Part shown: piece by piece, positions 32,890 through 41,647 of the stretch
How positions within the stretch are numbered: position 1 is the stretch's first letter
Layout of the letters: every line of letters begins with the position of its first letter
Assembly: GCA_021202075.1 (NCBI GenBank)
Contig: JAJQDT010000031.1
Coordinates: 1-64,000 of the forward strand
Origin: Lachnospiraceae bacterium
GTDB taxonomy: Bacteria; Bacillota; Clostridia; Lachnospirales; Lachnospiraceae
DNA: 64,000 nt
Direction: 5' to 3'
Notes under the pieces: model-generated
What the model was told of the DNA's origin: nothing
Seen by the model: the letters and a program-made list of their open reading frames with translations, nothing else
Databases searched by the model: none
Program-made: the position numbers and the translations under genes

Positions 32890-35196
32890 ATGGAAAAGCT
32901 GGAAGGGTATATTGACCATATTATATTCAGAAACAGTGAGAACGGGTATACCGTATTTGTGCTTACGGCGCAGGAGGTGGAGACGCCTCCTGCTTATGCG
33001 CGGAGCAGGAAAAAGTCTGCGGGTGCAGGGAAATCCGGGCAGGAAGAGAACACGATTACCTGCGTGGGCTCGCTTTCATACATAGGTGAGGGAGAAAAGG
33101 TCGAGCTGGAGGGGGAGTTCATTTCCCACCCGTCGTATGGGGATCAGTTCAAGGTGGCAAACTGTATGGTAAAGACCCCGGATGACGCGGAGTCGGTGGA
33201 GCGCTATCTGGGCAGCGGAGCGATCAAAGGCGTCGGTGCGGCGCTGGCCGCGCGGATTGTCCGCCATTTCGGGGAGGACACGTTTCGGATTATTGAGGAA
33301 GAGCCGGAGCGGCTGGCTGAGATTAAGGGCATCAGCGGCAGGATGGCGCGGGAGATCGCGGATCAGGTCTATGAGAAGCGCGATATGCGCAAGGCGATGA
33401 TTTACCTGCAGCAGTTCGGCGTCTCAACGGCACTGGCCGTGAAGATTTATCAGAAATACGGCATGGAGATGTATCAGGTACTCGCGGAGAATCCGTATCG
33501 GCTGGCGGATGATATCGTCGGTGTGGGTTTTCGGATTGCGGATGAGATCGCGAAGCGGGCGGGAGTCCGCATTGATTCCGAGTATCGCCTGAAGAGCGGT
33601 GTTTTTTATGTGCTGCAGCAGGCGGGCGGCGAGGGGCATGTGTTTCTGCCAAAGGAGCGGCTGCTGGCGCGCTCCGGTGAGCTGCTCGGCGTGGAGCTGG
33701 AGGACATTGATCAGTTCCTTAAGGATCTGGCAATCGATAAGAAAATTGTGGTGAAGCAGGAGCAGGCGCAGACACGCATCTACACGGCCTCTTCTTATTA
33801 TATAGAGATGGGTACGGCGCGGATGCTGTGCGACTTAAATATTACATGTGAAATTGACCGGAATGTGATTTCCCGCAAGATTGCGGAGATTGAAAAAAAG
33901 ACAAACACGACGCTGGATGAGAAACAGAAGCTGGCGGTTCTGGAAGCGGCGCGGTGCGGCCTTCTGGTGATTACGGGCGGACCCGGCACCGGAAAGACCA
34001 CAACGATCAATACTCTGATTTCTTATTTTGAGTCGGAGGGGCTGCGCATTTTGCTGGCGGCGCCGACCGGGCGTGCGGCGAAGCGCATGACGGAGGCGAC
34101 CGGGTGGGAGGCAAAGACCATCCACCGGCTTCTGGAAATCAGCGGGCCGACGGAGGAAAATAGCGCGGAAAGTTTTGGACGGAATGAGGAGAATCCACTG
34201 GATGCGGATGTGATCATCGTCGATGAGATGTCGATGGTGGACATATATCTGATGCATTCACTGCTAAAGGCGGTGACCATCGGTACCCGCCTGATCATGG
34301 TGGGGGATGTGAACCAGCTTCCGTCCGTCGGGCCGGGCAGTGTTCTGAAGGATATCATTGCGTCGGAGCAGGTGCCTGTCGTGCGCCTGACACGGATTTT
34401 TCGGCAGGCGTCGGAGAGCGACATTGTGGTGAATGCGCACAAAATCAACCGGGGCGAGCATATTTTGCTTGATAATAAAAGTAAGGATTTTTTCTTCCTG
34501 AAACGGCAGGACGCGAATGTCATCATCAGCGTCGTGATCCAGCTGATCCGGGAAAAGCTGCCCCGCTATGTGGATGCGGAGCCGTTTGACATTCAGGTGC
34601 TGACGCCGATGCGCAAGGGTCTGCTCGGCATGGAGCGGCTGAACCGGATTTTGCAGGAATATTTGAACCCGCCGGACCGAAACAGGCGGGAGCATGAACA
34701 CAATGGCGTAATCTTCCGCGAGGGAGATAAGGTCATGCAGGTGAAGAACAACTACCAGCTGGAGTGGGAGATCCGCGGCCGCTATGGGATCCCGGTGGAA
34801 AAAGGCGTCGGCATCTTCAATGGCGATATGGGGATTATCCGCGAAATTGATTTGCAGTCAGAGCGGATTACGGTTGAATTTGACGAACACCGCATGGTAG
34901 AATATACATATAATACGTTAGAGGAGCTGGAGCTGTCCTACGCGGTGACGATTCACAAGTCACAGGGCAGCGAGTATCCGGCCGTGGTGATTCCGCTCCT
35001 GACCGGACCGCGGATGCTGATGAACCGGAACCTGCTCTATACGGCCGTCACCCGCGCCCGCAAATGTGTTACGCTGGTCGGGGACGCGAATACATTTGAC
35101 CAGATGATCGATAACATCGTAGAGCAGAGGCGCTATACGGCGCTGGACGAGCGGATCCGTGAGATCGCGGAGGAGGATGCCAGGAGATTGCCCTGA
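32890..35196 (+). CDS. recD2: RecD2-type ATP-dependent helicase (SF1B)
   Basis: This 768-residue 5'-3' DNA helicase of the RecD2 family acts outside RecBCD. An N-terminal OB-like region and helix-hairpin-helix repeats (about 90-220, IKGVGAALAARIVRHFGE, IKGISGRMAREIADQVYE) precede Walker A (TGGPGTGKTTTINTLI, about 362), Walker B (IIVDEMSMVDIYL), and the C-terminal SF1 motifs YAVTIHKSQGSEYPAVV and LLYTAVTRARK. A short polar insert (about 36-58) breaks the first OB strand region. It lies 31 bases after mreB, possibly in one transcript. Confidence 0.93.
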   Translation: MEKLEGYIDHIIFRNSENGYTVFVLTAQEVETPPAYARSRKKSAGAGKSGQEENTITCVGSLSYIGEGEKVELEGEFISHPSYGDQFKVANCMVKTPDDAESVERYLGSGAIKGVGAALAARIVRHFGEDTFRIIEEEPERLAEIKGISGRMAREIADQVYEKRDMRKAMIYLQQFGVSTALAVKIYQKYGMEMYQVLAENPYRLADDIVGVGFRIADEIAKRAGVRIDSEYRLKSGVFYVLQQAGGEGHVFLPKERLLARSGELLGVELEDIDQFLKDLAIDKKIVVKQEQAQTRIYTASSYYIEMGTARMLCDLNITCEIDRNVISRKIAEIEKKTNTTLDEKQKLAVLEAARCGLLVITGGPGTGKTTTINTLISYFESEGLRILLAAPTGRAAKRMTEATGWEAKTIHRLLEISGPTEENSAESFGRNEENPLDADVIIVDEMSMVDIYLMHSLLKAVTIGTRLIMVGDVNQLPSVGPGSVLKDIIASEQVPVVRLTRIFRQASESDIVVNAHKINRGEHILLDNKSKDFFFLKRQDANVIISVVIQLIREKLPRYVDAEPFDIQVLTPMRKGLLGMERLNRILQEYLNPPDRNRREHEHNGVIFREGDKVMQVKNNYQLEWEIRGRYGIPVEKGVGIFNGDMGIIREIDLQSERITVEFDEHRMVEYTYNTLEELELSYAVTIHKSQGSEYPAVVIPLLTGPRMLMNRNLLYTAVTRARKCVTLVGDANTFDQMIDNIVEQRRYTALDERIREIAEEDARRLP

Positions 35197-35268
35197 GTGC
35201 TTTGCATGCAGCAGGGCAGCTGGCGTTTACCATTGATGTATGATGTGATTGATGTGATTCGCGCGTCA

Positions 35269-35303
35269 GGCGCAAAGTAAAACGACTTACGTTGTTTACT
35301 ATA
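35269..35303 (+). repeat. Dispersed palindromic repeat, copy 1 (partner at 53262)
   Basis: Thirty-five bases match the reverse complement of 53262-53296 at 31 positions. The core GTAAAACGACTTACGTTGTT is itself nearly palindromic. Confidence 0.65.
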
Positions 35304-35381
35304 TACAGAGCCGGAAATTGACAGATGTACCGGAATGTGCGATAAAGATTGTCAGGTGCAATTCGGAAGATAGAACAGAAT

Positions 35382-36524
35382 ATGTCAGTCGAACCCGGGG
35401 AAACGTTCGATATGGACATGATGATAAAAAAAGAAAAAGTAAATAGGGCTGCTCGAAGGATCGGCGGCACGGCGGTGCGGCTTCTCTACCCACCGCGGTG
35501 TCCCCTTTGTGACCAGATCCGCCCCGCGCGAAGCGCCTTTGACTGGGAAGCCGCGCCATTTGAAGCTGCGCAGATGCGCAGGGGCGCGGCCTGCGTCCTG
35601 CATCAAAAACCGATGCAGGACAAAAAATGGGCGGATCAATCTGCCGCCGACCGAAGGGAGGGGGCGTTACCTTGTGACCAGATCCGCCCCGCGCGAAGCG
35701 CAAAGATTAATCTGGTATGTGACTCTTGCCGTCCCACTCTGCCCTGGGTGTCGGAGCCCGCGTGCATGAAATGCGGCAAGCCGCTTGACCGTGCAGAATC
35801 GGAGTATTGCGAGGACTGCACCCGGACGCCGCATCTGTTTGACCAGGGACGCGCGGCGTTTGCCTATTCGGGCGCGATGCGGCACAGTGTTTACCGGATG
35901 AAATTCCAGAACCGCCGTGATTATCTGGACTTTTATGCGGAGGCGATGGTGCAGGCGGGGCAGCGCTGCCTGTGTCTCTGGCAGCCGCAGGTGATCGTGC
36001 CGGTTCCGATGCACTGGAAAAAACGGGCCGCGCGCGGATACAATCAGTCGGAGCTTCTGGCAGTCCGGATCAGCCGCCTGACCGGGATTCCCTGTGACCG
36101 GAAGCTGCTTCGCTGCGTCCGCTATACAGGAAATCAGAAGGAACTGAACCGCAGGGAGCGGCTTGAGAATCTGCGCGGGAGCTTTGAGGTCCGGCTGCCG
36201 GAATCCGCGCCGAAAGACGCTGCATTTCGCAGATCTAATTTGCGGACGCCGGAATCTTCGCCGGGAAGCGCTGCATCCCGAAGATCTGTGGGAGCGCGGG
36301 AAGGCGCGGGGGGAATGCCTGAAAGAAGAGGGACATATGATTTTATGCCTTCGCGCGTCCTTCTGGTGGATGACGTCTATACGACCGGCAGCACGATGGA
36401 TGAGGCGGCGCGGGCGCTGCGGGAGGCGGGAGCCCAGCAGATTTATTTTCTGACCATCTGCATTGGAAAAGGGAAAAAAAGTTTGGGAAAAAGTTTGCAT
36501 GACACGAAATCTGTGCTATACTGA
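35382..36524 (+). CDS. comF: ComF-family phosphoribosyltransferase-like protein with repeat insertions
   Basis: This is a ComF homologue, linked in other bacteria to DNA uptake during competence. It has an N-terminal zinc ribbon (CPLC ... CDSC, CMKCGKPLD, CEDC). The PRTase domain includes VIVPVPMHWKKRAARGYNQS and the pyrophosphate-loop motif VLLVDDVYTTGSTMDEAA. At about 380 residues it is far longer than the usual 220-250. The excess comes from a 165-base insertion inside the zinc ribbon bounded by a 30-base direct repeat, and a 51-base imperfect tandem duplication (PESAPKDAAFRRSNLRT / PESSPGSAASRRSVGA) before the PRTase motif. The start is uncertain: ATG 35382 or 35412. Confidence 0.82.
   Translation: MSVEPGETFDMDMMIKKEKVNRAARRIGGTAVRLLYPPRCPLCDQIRPARSAFDWEAAPFEAAQMRRGAACVLHQKPMQDKKWADQSAADRREGALPCDQIRPARSAKINLVCDSCRPTLPWVSEPACMKCGKPLDRAESEYCEDCTRTPHLFDQGRAAFAYSGAMRHSVYRMKFQNRRDYLDFYAEAMVQAGQRCLCLWQPQVIVPVPMHWKKRAARGYNQSELLAVRISRLTGIPCDRKLLRCVRYTGNQKELNRRERLENLRGSFEVRLPESAPKDAAFRRSNLRTPESSPGSAASRRSVGAREGAGGMPERRGTYDFMPSRVLLVDDVYTTGSTMDEAARALREAGAQQIYFLTICIGKGKKSLGKSLHDTKSVLY
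35507..35701 (+). repeat. Direct repeat pair enclosing a double-hairpin element inside comF
   Basis: The 30 bases at 35507-35536 recur at 35672-35701 (start TTGTGACCAGATCCGCCCCG). Between them lie GATCCGCCC/GGGCGGATC outer arms and a double-hairpin element (35545-35624): GCCGCGCC...GGCGCGGC and GTCCTGCATC/GATGCAGGAC. The spacing of 165 bases (55 codons) keeps the frame. Confidence 0.85.
36199..36300 (+). repeat. 51-bp imperfect tandem repeat in comF
   Basis: Two units beginning CCGGAATC share CGCCG, GACGCTGCAT/AGCGCTGCAT and AGATCT at equal spacing. Each encodes 17 residues, so the frame is kept. Confidence 0.65.
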
Positions 36525-36563
36525 GATGGCATCACGAGGAGGAGCGCAAGAGGGGAGCGTAAA

Positions 36564-37445
36564 ATGAGCAGTATTCTTTTCTGGCTGAGTGACAACCTGT
36601 CATGGCTGACAATACCGACCGTGTCGATTACGGTCACGGATCTTCTTGAGATTCTGATTCTGGCGTTTCTCGTATATAATCTCCTGCTCTGGATTAAAAA
36701 TACGCGGGCCTGGAGCCTGATGAAGGGCATGGCGGTTCTGGCGGGATGCATCGCACTGGTCTATCTGCTGCAGATGACCACGCTGATGTATCTGGTGAAC
36801 CGGATTGTCGATATCGCGATTACGGCCGCGGTCGTTGTCTTTCACCCGGAAATCCGCAAGGCGCTGGAGCGGCTTGGGGAGAGGCCGATTTTTTCCGGCC
36901 TGATTCTGTTTGGCGACAGTGATAAGAATGTGTCGGAGCGGTTCAGTGATAAGACGATTAATGAGATTGTCAAGGCGTCGGTCGAGATGAGTAAAGTGAA
37001 GACGGGCGCATTGATGGTTATCGAACAGAACATCCGGCTGGAAGAATATGAGCGGACCGGGATTATGCTGGATTCGATTGTGACGAGCCAGCTGCTGATC
37101 AATATTTTTGAACACAATACGCCGCTTCACGACGGCGCTGTGATCATCAAGGGGAACCGTATCACTGCGGCGACCTGTTACCTCCCGCTGTCGGACAATA
37201 TGATGCTTAATAAAGCGTTGGGCACCCGGCACCGCGCGGGCGTCGGCATCAGCGAGGAGACGGATTCGATGACTGTCATCGTATCGGAGGAGACGGGGGC
37301 GGTTTCCGTCGCCTATAAGGGCGAGCTGATGCATGGAATTTCATCGGAAGAGCTGAAGCGGCAGCTGGAGATTTTACAGAACAAAAAACCGGTTGCTCCC
37401 AGAAAATTCAGATTCTGGAAAGGGTGGACGAAGAATGAAGCATAA
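36564..37445 (+). CDS. cdaA: Diadenylate cyclase CdaA
   Basis: This 293-residue membrane enzyme makes c-di-AMP from two ATP. Three transmembrane segments (about 20-95) precede the DAC domain (about 100-265), with the DGA motif in TPLHDGAVIIKGNRI (near 187) and the RHR motif in LGTRHRAGVGISEETD. The domain order and length match CdaA rather than DisA or CdaS. A GGGGAG site lies eight bases upstream. The stop overlaps the next gene, CdaR, its known partner, by 11 bases. The usual glmM neighbour is not present here. Confidence 0.95.
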   Translation: MSSILFWLSDNLSWLTIPTVSITVTDLLEILILAFLVYNLLLWIKNTRAWSLMKGMAVLAGCIALVYLLQMTTLMYLVNRIVDIAITAAVVVFHPEIRKALERLGERPIFSGLILFGDSDKNVSERFSDKTINEIVKASVEMSKVKTGALMVIEQNIRLEEYERTGIMLDSIVTSQLLINIFEHNTPLHDGAVIIKGNRITAATCYLPLSDNMMLNKALGTRHRAGVGISEETDSMTVIVSEETGAVSVAYKGELMHGISSEELKRQLEILQNKKPVAPRKFRFWKGWTKNEA

Positions 37446-38760
37446 GATACCCTTAAAGATTCCGAAACGCCTGACCAGGAACCTGGGGCTGAAGCTGTTG
37501 TCGGTGGGCGTGGCGTTCCTGATCTGGCTGGTGGTGGCGAATGTTGACAACCCCACCAAATCCAAGTTGTTTCGGGATATTAAAATAGAGATTGTCAATG
37601 AGGACAGTGTGACGGAGATTGACAAGGCGTTTGATATTGTTTCAGAGGACTCGGTTACGATCAAGGTGACGGAGCGCAGGAGAGTGCTGGAAAGTCTGTC
37701 CTCATCGGATTTTACGGTCGTCGCGGACATGGAGAATCTGACGGAGATGAACACGGTGCCTTTGACGGTCACCTGCAGCAATTCTGCGGTCACTCTGGAT
37801 GAGATGACGGTGGTGCCGGCTTCTATGAAGGTCGAGCTGGAGCAGATTGTTGAAAGCGAATTCGTGGTAACGGTAGAGACGACAGGGACGACCGAGACCG
37901 GGTATGAGGTCGGTACGACGGAGGTTGTCGAGGGCAAAACCGTGCAGATCGCGGGTCCTGAGAGCCTTCTGGAGCGCATCGGGCAGGTGACGGCATCCGT
38001 GTCGGTGGACGGCATTTCGACGGATCAGCGAATCACTTCGACATTGTCTATTTCGGATAAAAATGGAGATGCTTTAAGCGAGACGCAGATGAGCCGTCTG
38101 CAGATCAAGGATTCCTCCGGAGTGCTGCTTTCTGACAACGAGGTATCGGTCAATGTAGTGCTCTGGGAGGTAAAATATGAGGTCCCGATCGTGATTGAGA
38201 CGAGCGGAACGCCGACGAGCGGCTATGAGGTGACTTCTGTGACTACCGTGCCGACGACGGTGAATCTGGTCGGCACAACAGAGGCGCTTGCCAATATTTC
38301 GGAAATTGTGGTGAGTACCCCCGTTTCTGTCGCCGGGGCTACGGAGACCTGGACCGAGGAGGTGGATCTGACGGAGACCATCGGGGCGTTCGAAAATGTT
38401 CGCCTCGCCTCAGGCGTGGATTCCGTGATTTCGGTTACGGTGCAGGTGGAGCGGCGGGAGGATCAGACGGTGCAGCTTGCCCTTTCGGAGCTGGTTGTCC
38501 TGAACCGGCCGGACGATATGATCCTGACCTTTTCACCGGCGGATGTGATTTCGGTGACGGTTCGCGCGGATGATGAAGAGAGCACGATTACATCCGGCGA
38601 GATTACGGCGACCATAGACCTGTCTGTATGCACCGAGCCGGGCGATTACGAGATTCCGGTGGAAATCGAGCTGCCGGACGGATACACGCTGGTATCCGAG
38701 GTAACACTGATGGTAAACGCGGCGGAGTCCGAGCAAATAGAAGCATCAACGGAGGAATAA
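37435..38760 (+). CDS. cdaR: CdaA regulatory protein CdaR (YbbR-domain protein)
   Basis: This 441-residue protein has one N-terminal transmembrane helix (about 18-36, LLSVGVAFLIWLVVANV). A large extracellular part follows, made of four YbbR-like repeats of about 85-95 residues, each with the pattern of short beta strands around VxVTGPxxxL (for example VQIAGPESLLERIG). In Firmicutes CdaR binds and modulates CdaA. The ATG at 37435 lies inside cdaA with AAAGGGTGG upstream, so the two are translationally coupled. Confidence 0.92.
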   Translation: MKHKIPLKIPKRLTRNLGLKLLSVGVAFLIWLVVANVDNPTKSKLFRDIKIEIVNEDSVTEIDKAFDIVSEDSVTIKVTERRRVLESLSSSDFTVVADMENLTEMNTVPLTVTCSNSAVTLDEMTVVPASMKVELEQIVESEFVVTVETTGTTETGYEVGTTEVVEGKTVQIAGPESLLERIGQVTASVSVDGISTDQRITSTLSISDKNGDALSETQMSRLQIKDSSGVLLSDNEVSVNVVLWEVKYEVPIVIETSGTPTSGYEVTSVTTVPTTVNLVGTTEALANISEIVVSTPVSVAGATETWTEEVDLTETIGAFENVRLASGVDSVISVTVQVERREDQTVQLALSELVVLNRPDDMILTFSPADVISVTVRADDEESTITSGEITATIDLSVCTEPGDYEIPVEIELPDGYTLVSEVTLMVNAAESEQIEASTEE

Positions 38761-38765
38761 TTCAG

Positions 38766-39023
38766 ATGGAGAAAAGAATGACGGTAAAAAATGAGCTGGG
38801 TCTCCATTTACGTCCGGCCGGAGAGCTGTGTACAATGGCGATGGAGTATGAGTCAAAGATCATGATTCATTTCAGAGACCGGGAATTTAACGCGAAAAGC
38901 CTGCTGAGCGTGTTGAGCGCCTGTGTGCAGTGCGGCGATGAGATTGTCATGGAGTTTGAGGGACCGGACGAGGAAGAAGCGGCGGAGCGGATTTCTGCGT
39001 ATATTAATGGTCTGCATGGATGA
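38766..39023 (+). CDS. HPr-family phosphocarrier protein
   Basis: This 85-residue HPr-like protein has the phospho-acceptor His14 in LGLHLRPAGEL, and Ser45 in NAKSLLSVLSA corresponds to the regulatory Ser46 site of HPr. The ribosome site GGAGGA overlaps the stop of cdaR, so it is likely cotranscribed with cdaA-cdaR. This is an unusual place for ptsH, and the C-terminal half is more acidic than in classical HPr. It may be a second, specialised HPr rather than the general phosphotransferase carrier. Confidence 0.85.
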   Translation: MEKRMTVKNELGLHLRPAGELCTMAMEYESKIMIHFRDREFNAKSLLSVLSACVQCGDEIVMEFEGPDEEEAAERISAYINGLHG

Positions 39024-39054
39024 TCGTTCTGATCTGATACATGGATAACTGATT

Positions 39055-39100
39055 ACCAGAGCCAGAGGTGGTTCACACAAGAGGCCTTTTGGCTCTGGTA
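39055..39100 (+). terminator. Long hairpin after the HPr gene
   Basis: ACCAGAGCCA and TGGCTCTGGT pair perfectly, with an inner GAGG/CCTTT. The following bases are not a clear U run, so termination is plausible but not certain. Confidence 0.5.
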
Positions 39101-39222
39101 TTGTAGTATTATACTATGTGTTGTCAGTTTGCATTTTAAGTCGACGATGACTATATTGTTTTATTTCTTATGACTGGCGGCGAACCGGCGCCGGTTTGCC
39201 GGAAAGGGGAATTTCGTACTTC

Positions 39223-41628
39223 ATGAAGAAGAGGGAACAGTACAAGAGACTGATTATGTTTCTGGCTTCCGTACTGATTGTGGCAATCCAGACAGCGGTA
39301 TTTGCGTATGCCTGGTTTCATGATTATCATTTCAAAGCCGTCATCGGGAGAAGATACAGCTTCTGGGGCCATCTGGCCCTTATTTCGCTGTATGCATTTC
39401 TGGTGGTTGCAATTTCACAGCTCTTTTCTGCTTTTAAGGTGGGATACCAGAGAGTGCTGGATGTCCTGCTCTCACAGATTTTTTCCGTATTGATTGTCAA
39501 CGCCATTGTATATGTCCAGCTGGCGCTGATCGGTCGGTGGAAGTTCCTGGAACACATCCGGCCGATGCTTCGTACAGGCGCGGTGAATCTGGTCGCGGTG
39601 ATTTTGTGGGTGCTTTTCATGCGCTGGATTTATGTGCGGATTTATCCCCCGCATGCGATTCTGCTGATATACGGAAAGGCCAATCCGAAATCCCTGATTG
39701 AAAAGATGAAAAAGCGCAAGGATAAGTACGTCATTCAGGGTACGATTTCTCTGAACCGGGGGATTGATGCCATTGAAAAGGAAATTCTGAAGCATCAGGC
39801 GGTGATGATCTGCGATATTCCGTCGCATGAGCGCAACCTGTTTCTCAAGTTTTGTTTTGAACACGATATTCGCTGCTATTGCCAGCCGAAGATTTCGGAT
39901 ATCATGATTATGAGCTCCGAGGAAATCAATATGTTTGATACGCCGTTGTTGCTGTTTCGAAATCGCGGTCTGACGGTGGAGCAGCAGGCAATCAAGCGGA
40001 TATTTGACGTGATCGTGTCGGCGGCGGCGCTGGTGATTCTGCTGCCGCTGTTTTTGGTGATTGCGATTCTGATTAAGGGCTACGACGGCGGCCCGGTTTT
40101 TTACCGTCAGAAGCGTCTGACAAAGGATGGCAGGCTTTTCATGGTCTTTAAATTCCGCAGTATGCGCGTCGATTCGGAAAAGCAGGGTGCGCGCCTGGCC
40201 GCGAAGGGCGACAGCCGCATCACGCCGGTCGGAAATGTGCTGCGCAACATTCATTTTGACGAGCTTCCGCAGCTTCTAAATATCCTCGCCGGAGATATGT
40301 CTCTGGTGGGACCGCGCCCGGAACGCCCGGAGATTGCCGCGGAATATGAGAAAGAGATTCCTGAGTTTTCCTATCGCCTGAAGGTAAAAGCAGGTCTGAC
40401 CGGCTATGCACAGGTCTATGGGAAATACAACACAAAGCCTTATGACAAGCTGAAGCTTGACCTGACCTACATCGAGAACTTTTCCTTTTTGCTCGATCTG
40501 CAGCTGATCGCAACGACCGTAAAAATCCTGTTCCAGAAAGAAAATACCGAGGGAGTGGAGCAGTGGCAGAAGACCGCCTCCACCGGAGACGCGAGAAAGA
40601 CGGGTGCAGCAGGCACGGACGATGCCAGATCGCCGGATTCGGGTGTGGCGGATACGGCGGCAGGAATCCGATCGTCAGATTCGGAAGCAGCAGGCATGGA
40701 AACTACAGAGTCTGCAGTTCCCCTCGTCTCCGTGATCATACCGGCCTGCGGCTGCGCGGGCACGATTCAGAAGGCAATCGATTCCGCATTGCTCCAGGAG
40801 GTTCCGCTGGAGATTCTGGTTTTTAATGACCGTTCCCCGGATCAGCTGGATTCTGTAATGGAACAATATCGGTCAGCCCGGCGGGTTCATTACTATAAAA
40901 ATGAACAAAGCCTCGGAGCAGCCGGCTCCCGCAACCGCGGCGTGCAGCTGGCGAAGGGCAAATACGTTGCGTTCCTGGACGCGGACGACTGGTGGGAGCA
41001 GGATAAATTAAAAAAACAGCTTGCGCTGCTGGGGGAGAAGGAATCTGATATCGTTTCATCGCGGCAATCAAATGATGCCGGAGCAAAGTCTCCGAAGCAG
41101 GTGAGTGAAGCGGAACCGGAAACAGAATTTTCGCAGCAGCCGCTTCAGGACACTTCGTTCCAGTCGGAGGATTTGAAACAGGCAAATGTTCCGGTATTGT
41201 GCGCGACCGCGCGGGAGCTGATTACGCCGGATGGTGAGCTGACCGGACATGTGATCCCGGTGCATGATAAAATCACATATCGGCGGCTTTTGCTGCACAA
41301 TTGCATCAATTGCTCTTCGGTCGTGTTGCGATCGGACGTCGCGCGGGAGTTTCCGATGGAGCATGAGGACAGCCATGAGGACTATATTGCGTGGCTGGGC
41401 ATTTTGAAAAAATATGGATATGCCGTTGCGGTGAATGAGCCGCTTTTGAAATATCGTCTGACCGCTTCCGGGAAATCCGGCAGCAAGCTGCGCTCGGCGC
41501 GGATGACGTACCGGGCCTACCGCTATGCGGGATTTGGAGTTATCCCATCCGCGTGCCTGTTCTGCGCATACGCAGTGAATGGAGTGCTGAAATATTCCGC
41601 GGCCTTTCTGAGCCGGTGGGAAAACTGA
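39223..41628 (+). CDS. Fusion of a polyprenyl glycosylphosphotransferase and a family 2 glycosyltransferase
   Basis: This is an 801-residue bifunctional membrane protein. The N-terminal part has about four transmembrane segments and a CoA-binding-like domain. The bacterial sugar transferase domain (about 245-440) contains KRIFDVIVSAAALVILLPLF, VFKFRSMRVDSEKQG, RNIHFDELPQLLNILAG and MSLVGPRPERPE. After a Thr/Ala/Asp-rich linker (about 445-495) a GT2 domain follows: LVSVIIPACGCAGTIQKAID and YVAFLDADDWWEQDKL. It would place the first sugar-phosphate on undecaprenyl phosphate and add a second sugar. No other exopolysaccharide genes are adjacent. Confidence 0.85.
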   Translation: MKKREQYKRLIMFLASVLIVAIQTAVFAYAWFHDYHFKAVIGRRYSFWGHLALISLYAFLVVAISQLFSAFKVGYQRVLDVLLSQIFSVLIVNAIVYVQLALIGRWKFLEHIRPMLRTGAVNLVAVILWVLFMRWIYVRIYPPHAILLIYGKANPKSLIEKMKKRKDKYVIQGTISLNRGIDAIEKEILKHQAVMICDIPSHERNLFLKFCFEHDIRCYCQPKISDIMIMSSEEINMFDTPLLLFRNRGLTVEQQAIKRIFDVIVSAAALVILLPLFLVIAILIKGYDGGPVFYRQKRLTKDGRLFMVFKFRSMRVDSEKQGARLAAKGDSRITPVGNVLRNIHFDELPQLLNILAGDMSLVGPRPERPEIAAEYEKEIPEFSYRLKVKAGLTGYAQVYGKYNTKPYDKLKLDLTYIENFSFLLDLQLIATTVKILFQKENTEGVEQWQKTASTGDARKTGAAGTDDARSPDSGVADTAAGIRSSDSEAAGMETTESAVPLVSVIIPACGCAGTIQKAIDSALLQEVPLEILVFNDRSPDQLDSVMEQYRSARRVHYYKNEQSLGAAGSRNRGVQLAKGKYVAFLDADDWWEQDKLKKQLALLGEKESDIVSSRQSNDAGAKSPKQVSEAEPETEFSQQPLQDTSFQSEDLKQANVPVLCATARELITPDGELTGHVIPVHDKITYRRLLLHNCINCSSVVLRSDVAREFPMEHEDSHEDYIAWLGILKKYGYAVAVNEPLLKYRLTASGKSGSKLRSARMTYRAYRYAGFGVIPSACLFCAYAVNGVLKYSAAFLSRWEN

Positions 41629-41647
41629 GAAAGGGAGGACAACAGAT

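Noticed and set aside
40569-40700. Thr/Ala/Asp-rich stretch as a possible palindromic insertion
   Set aside because: No hairpin of the element type was found. It reads as a normal flexible linker between two domains.
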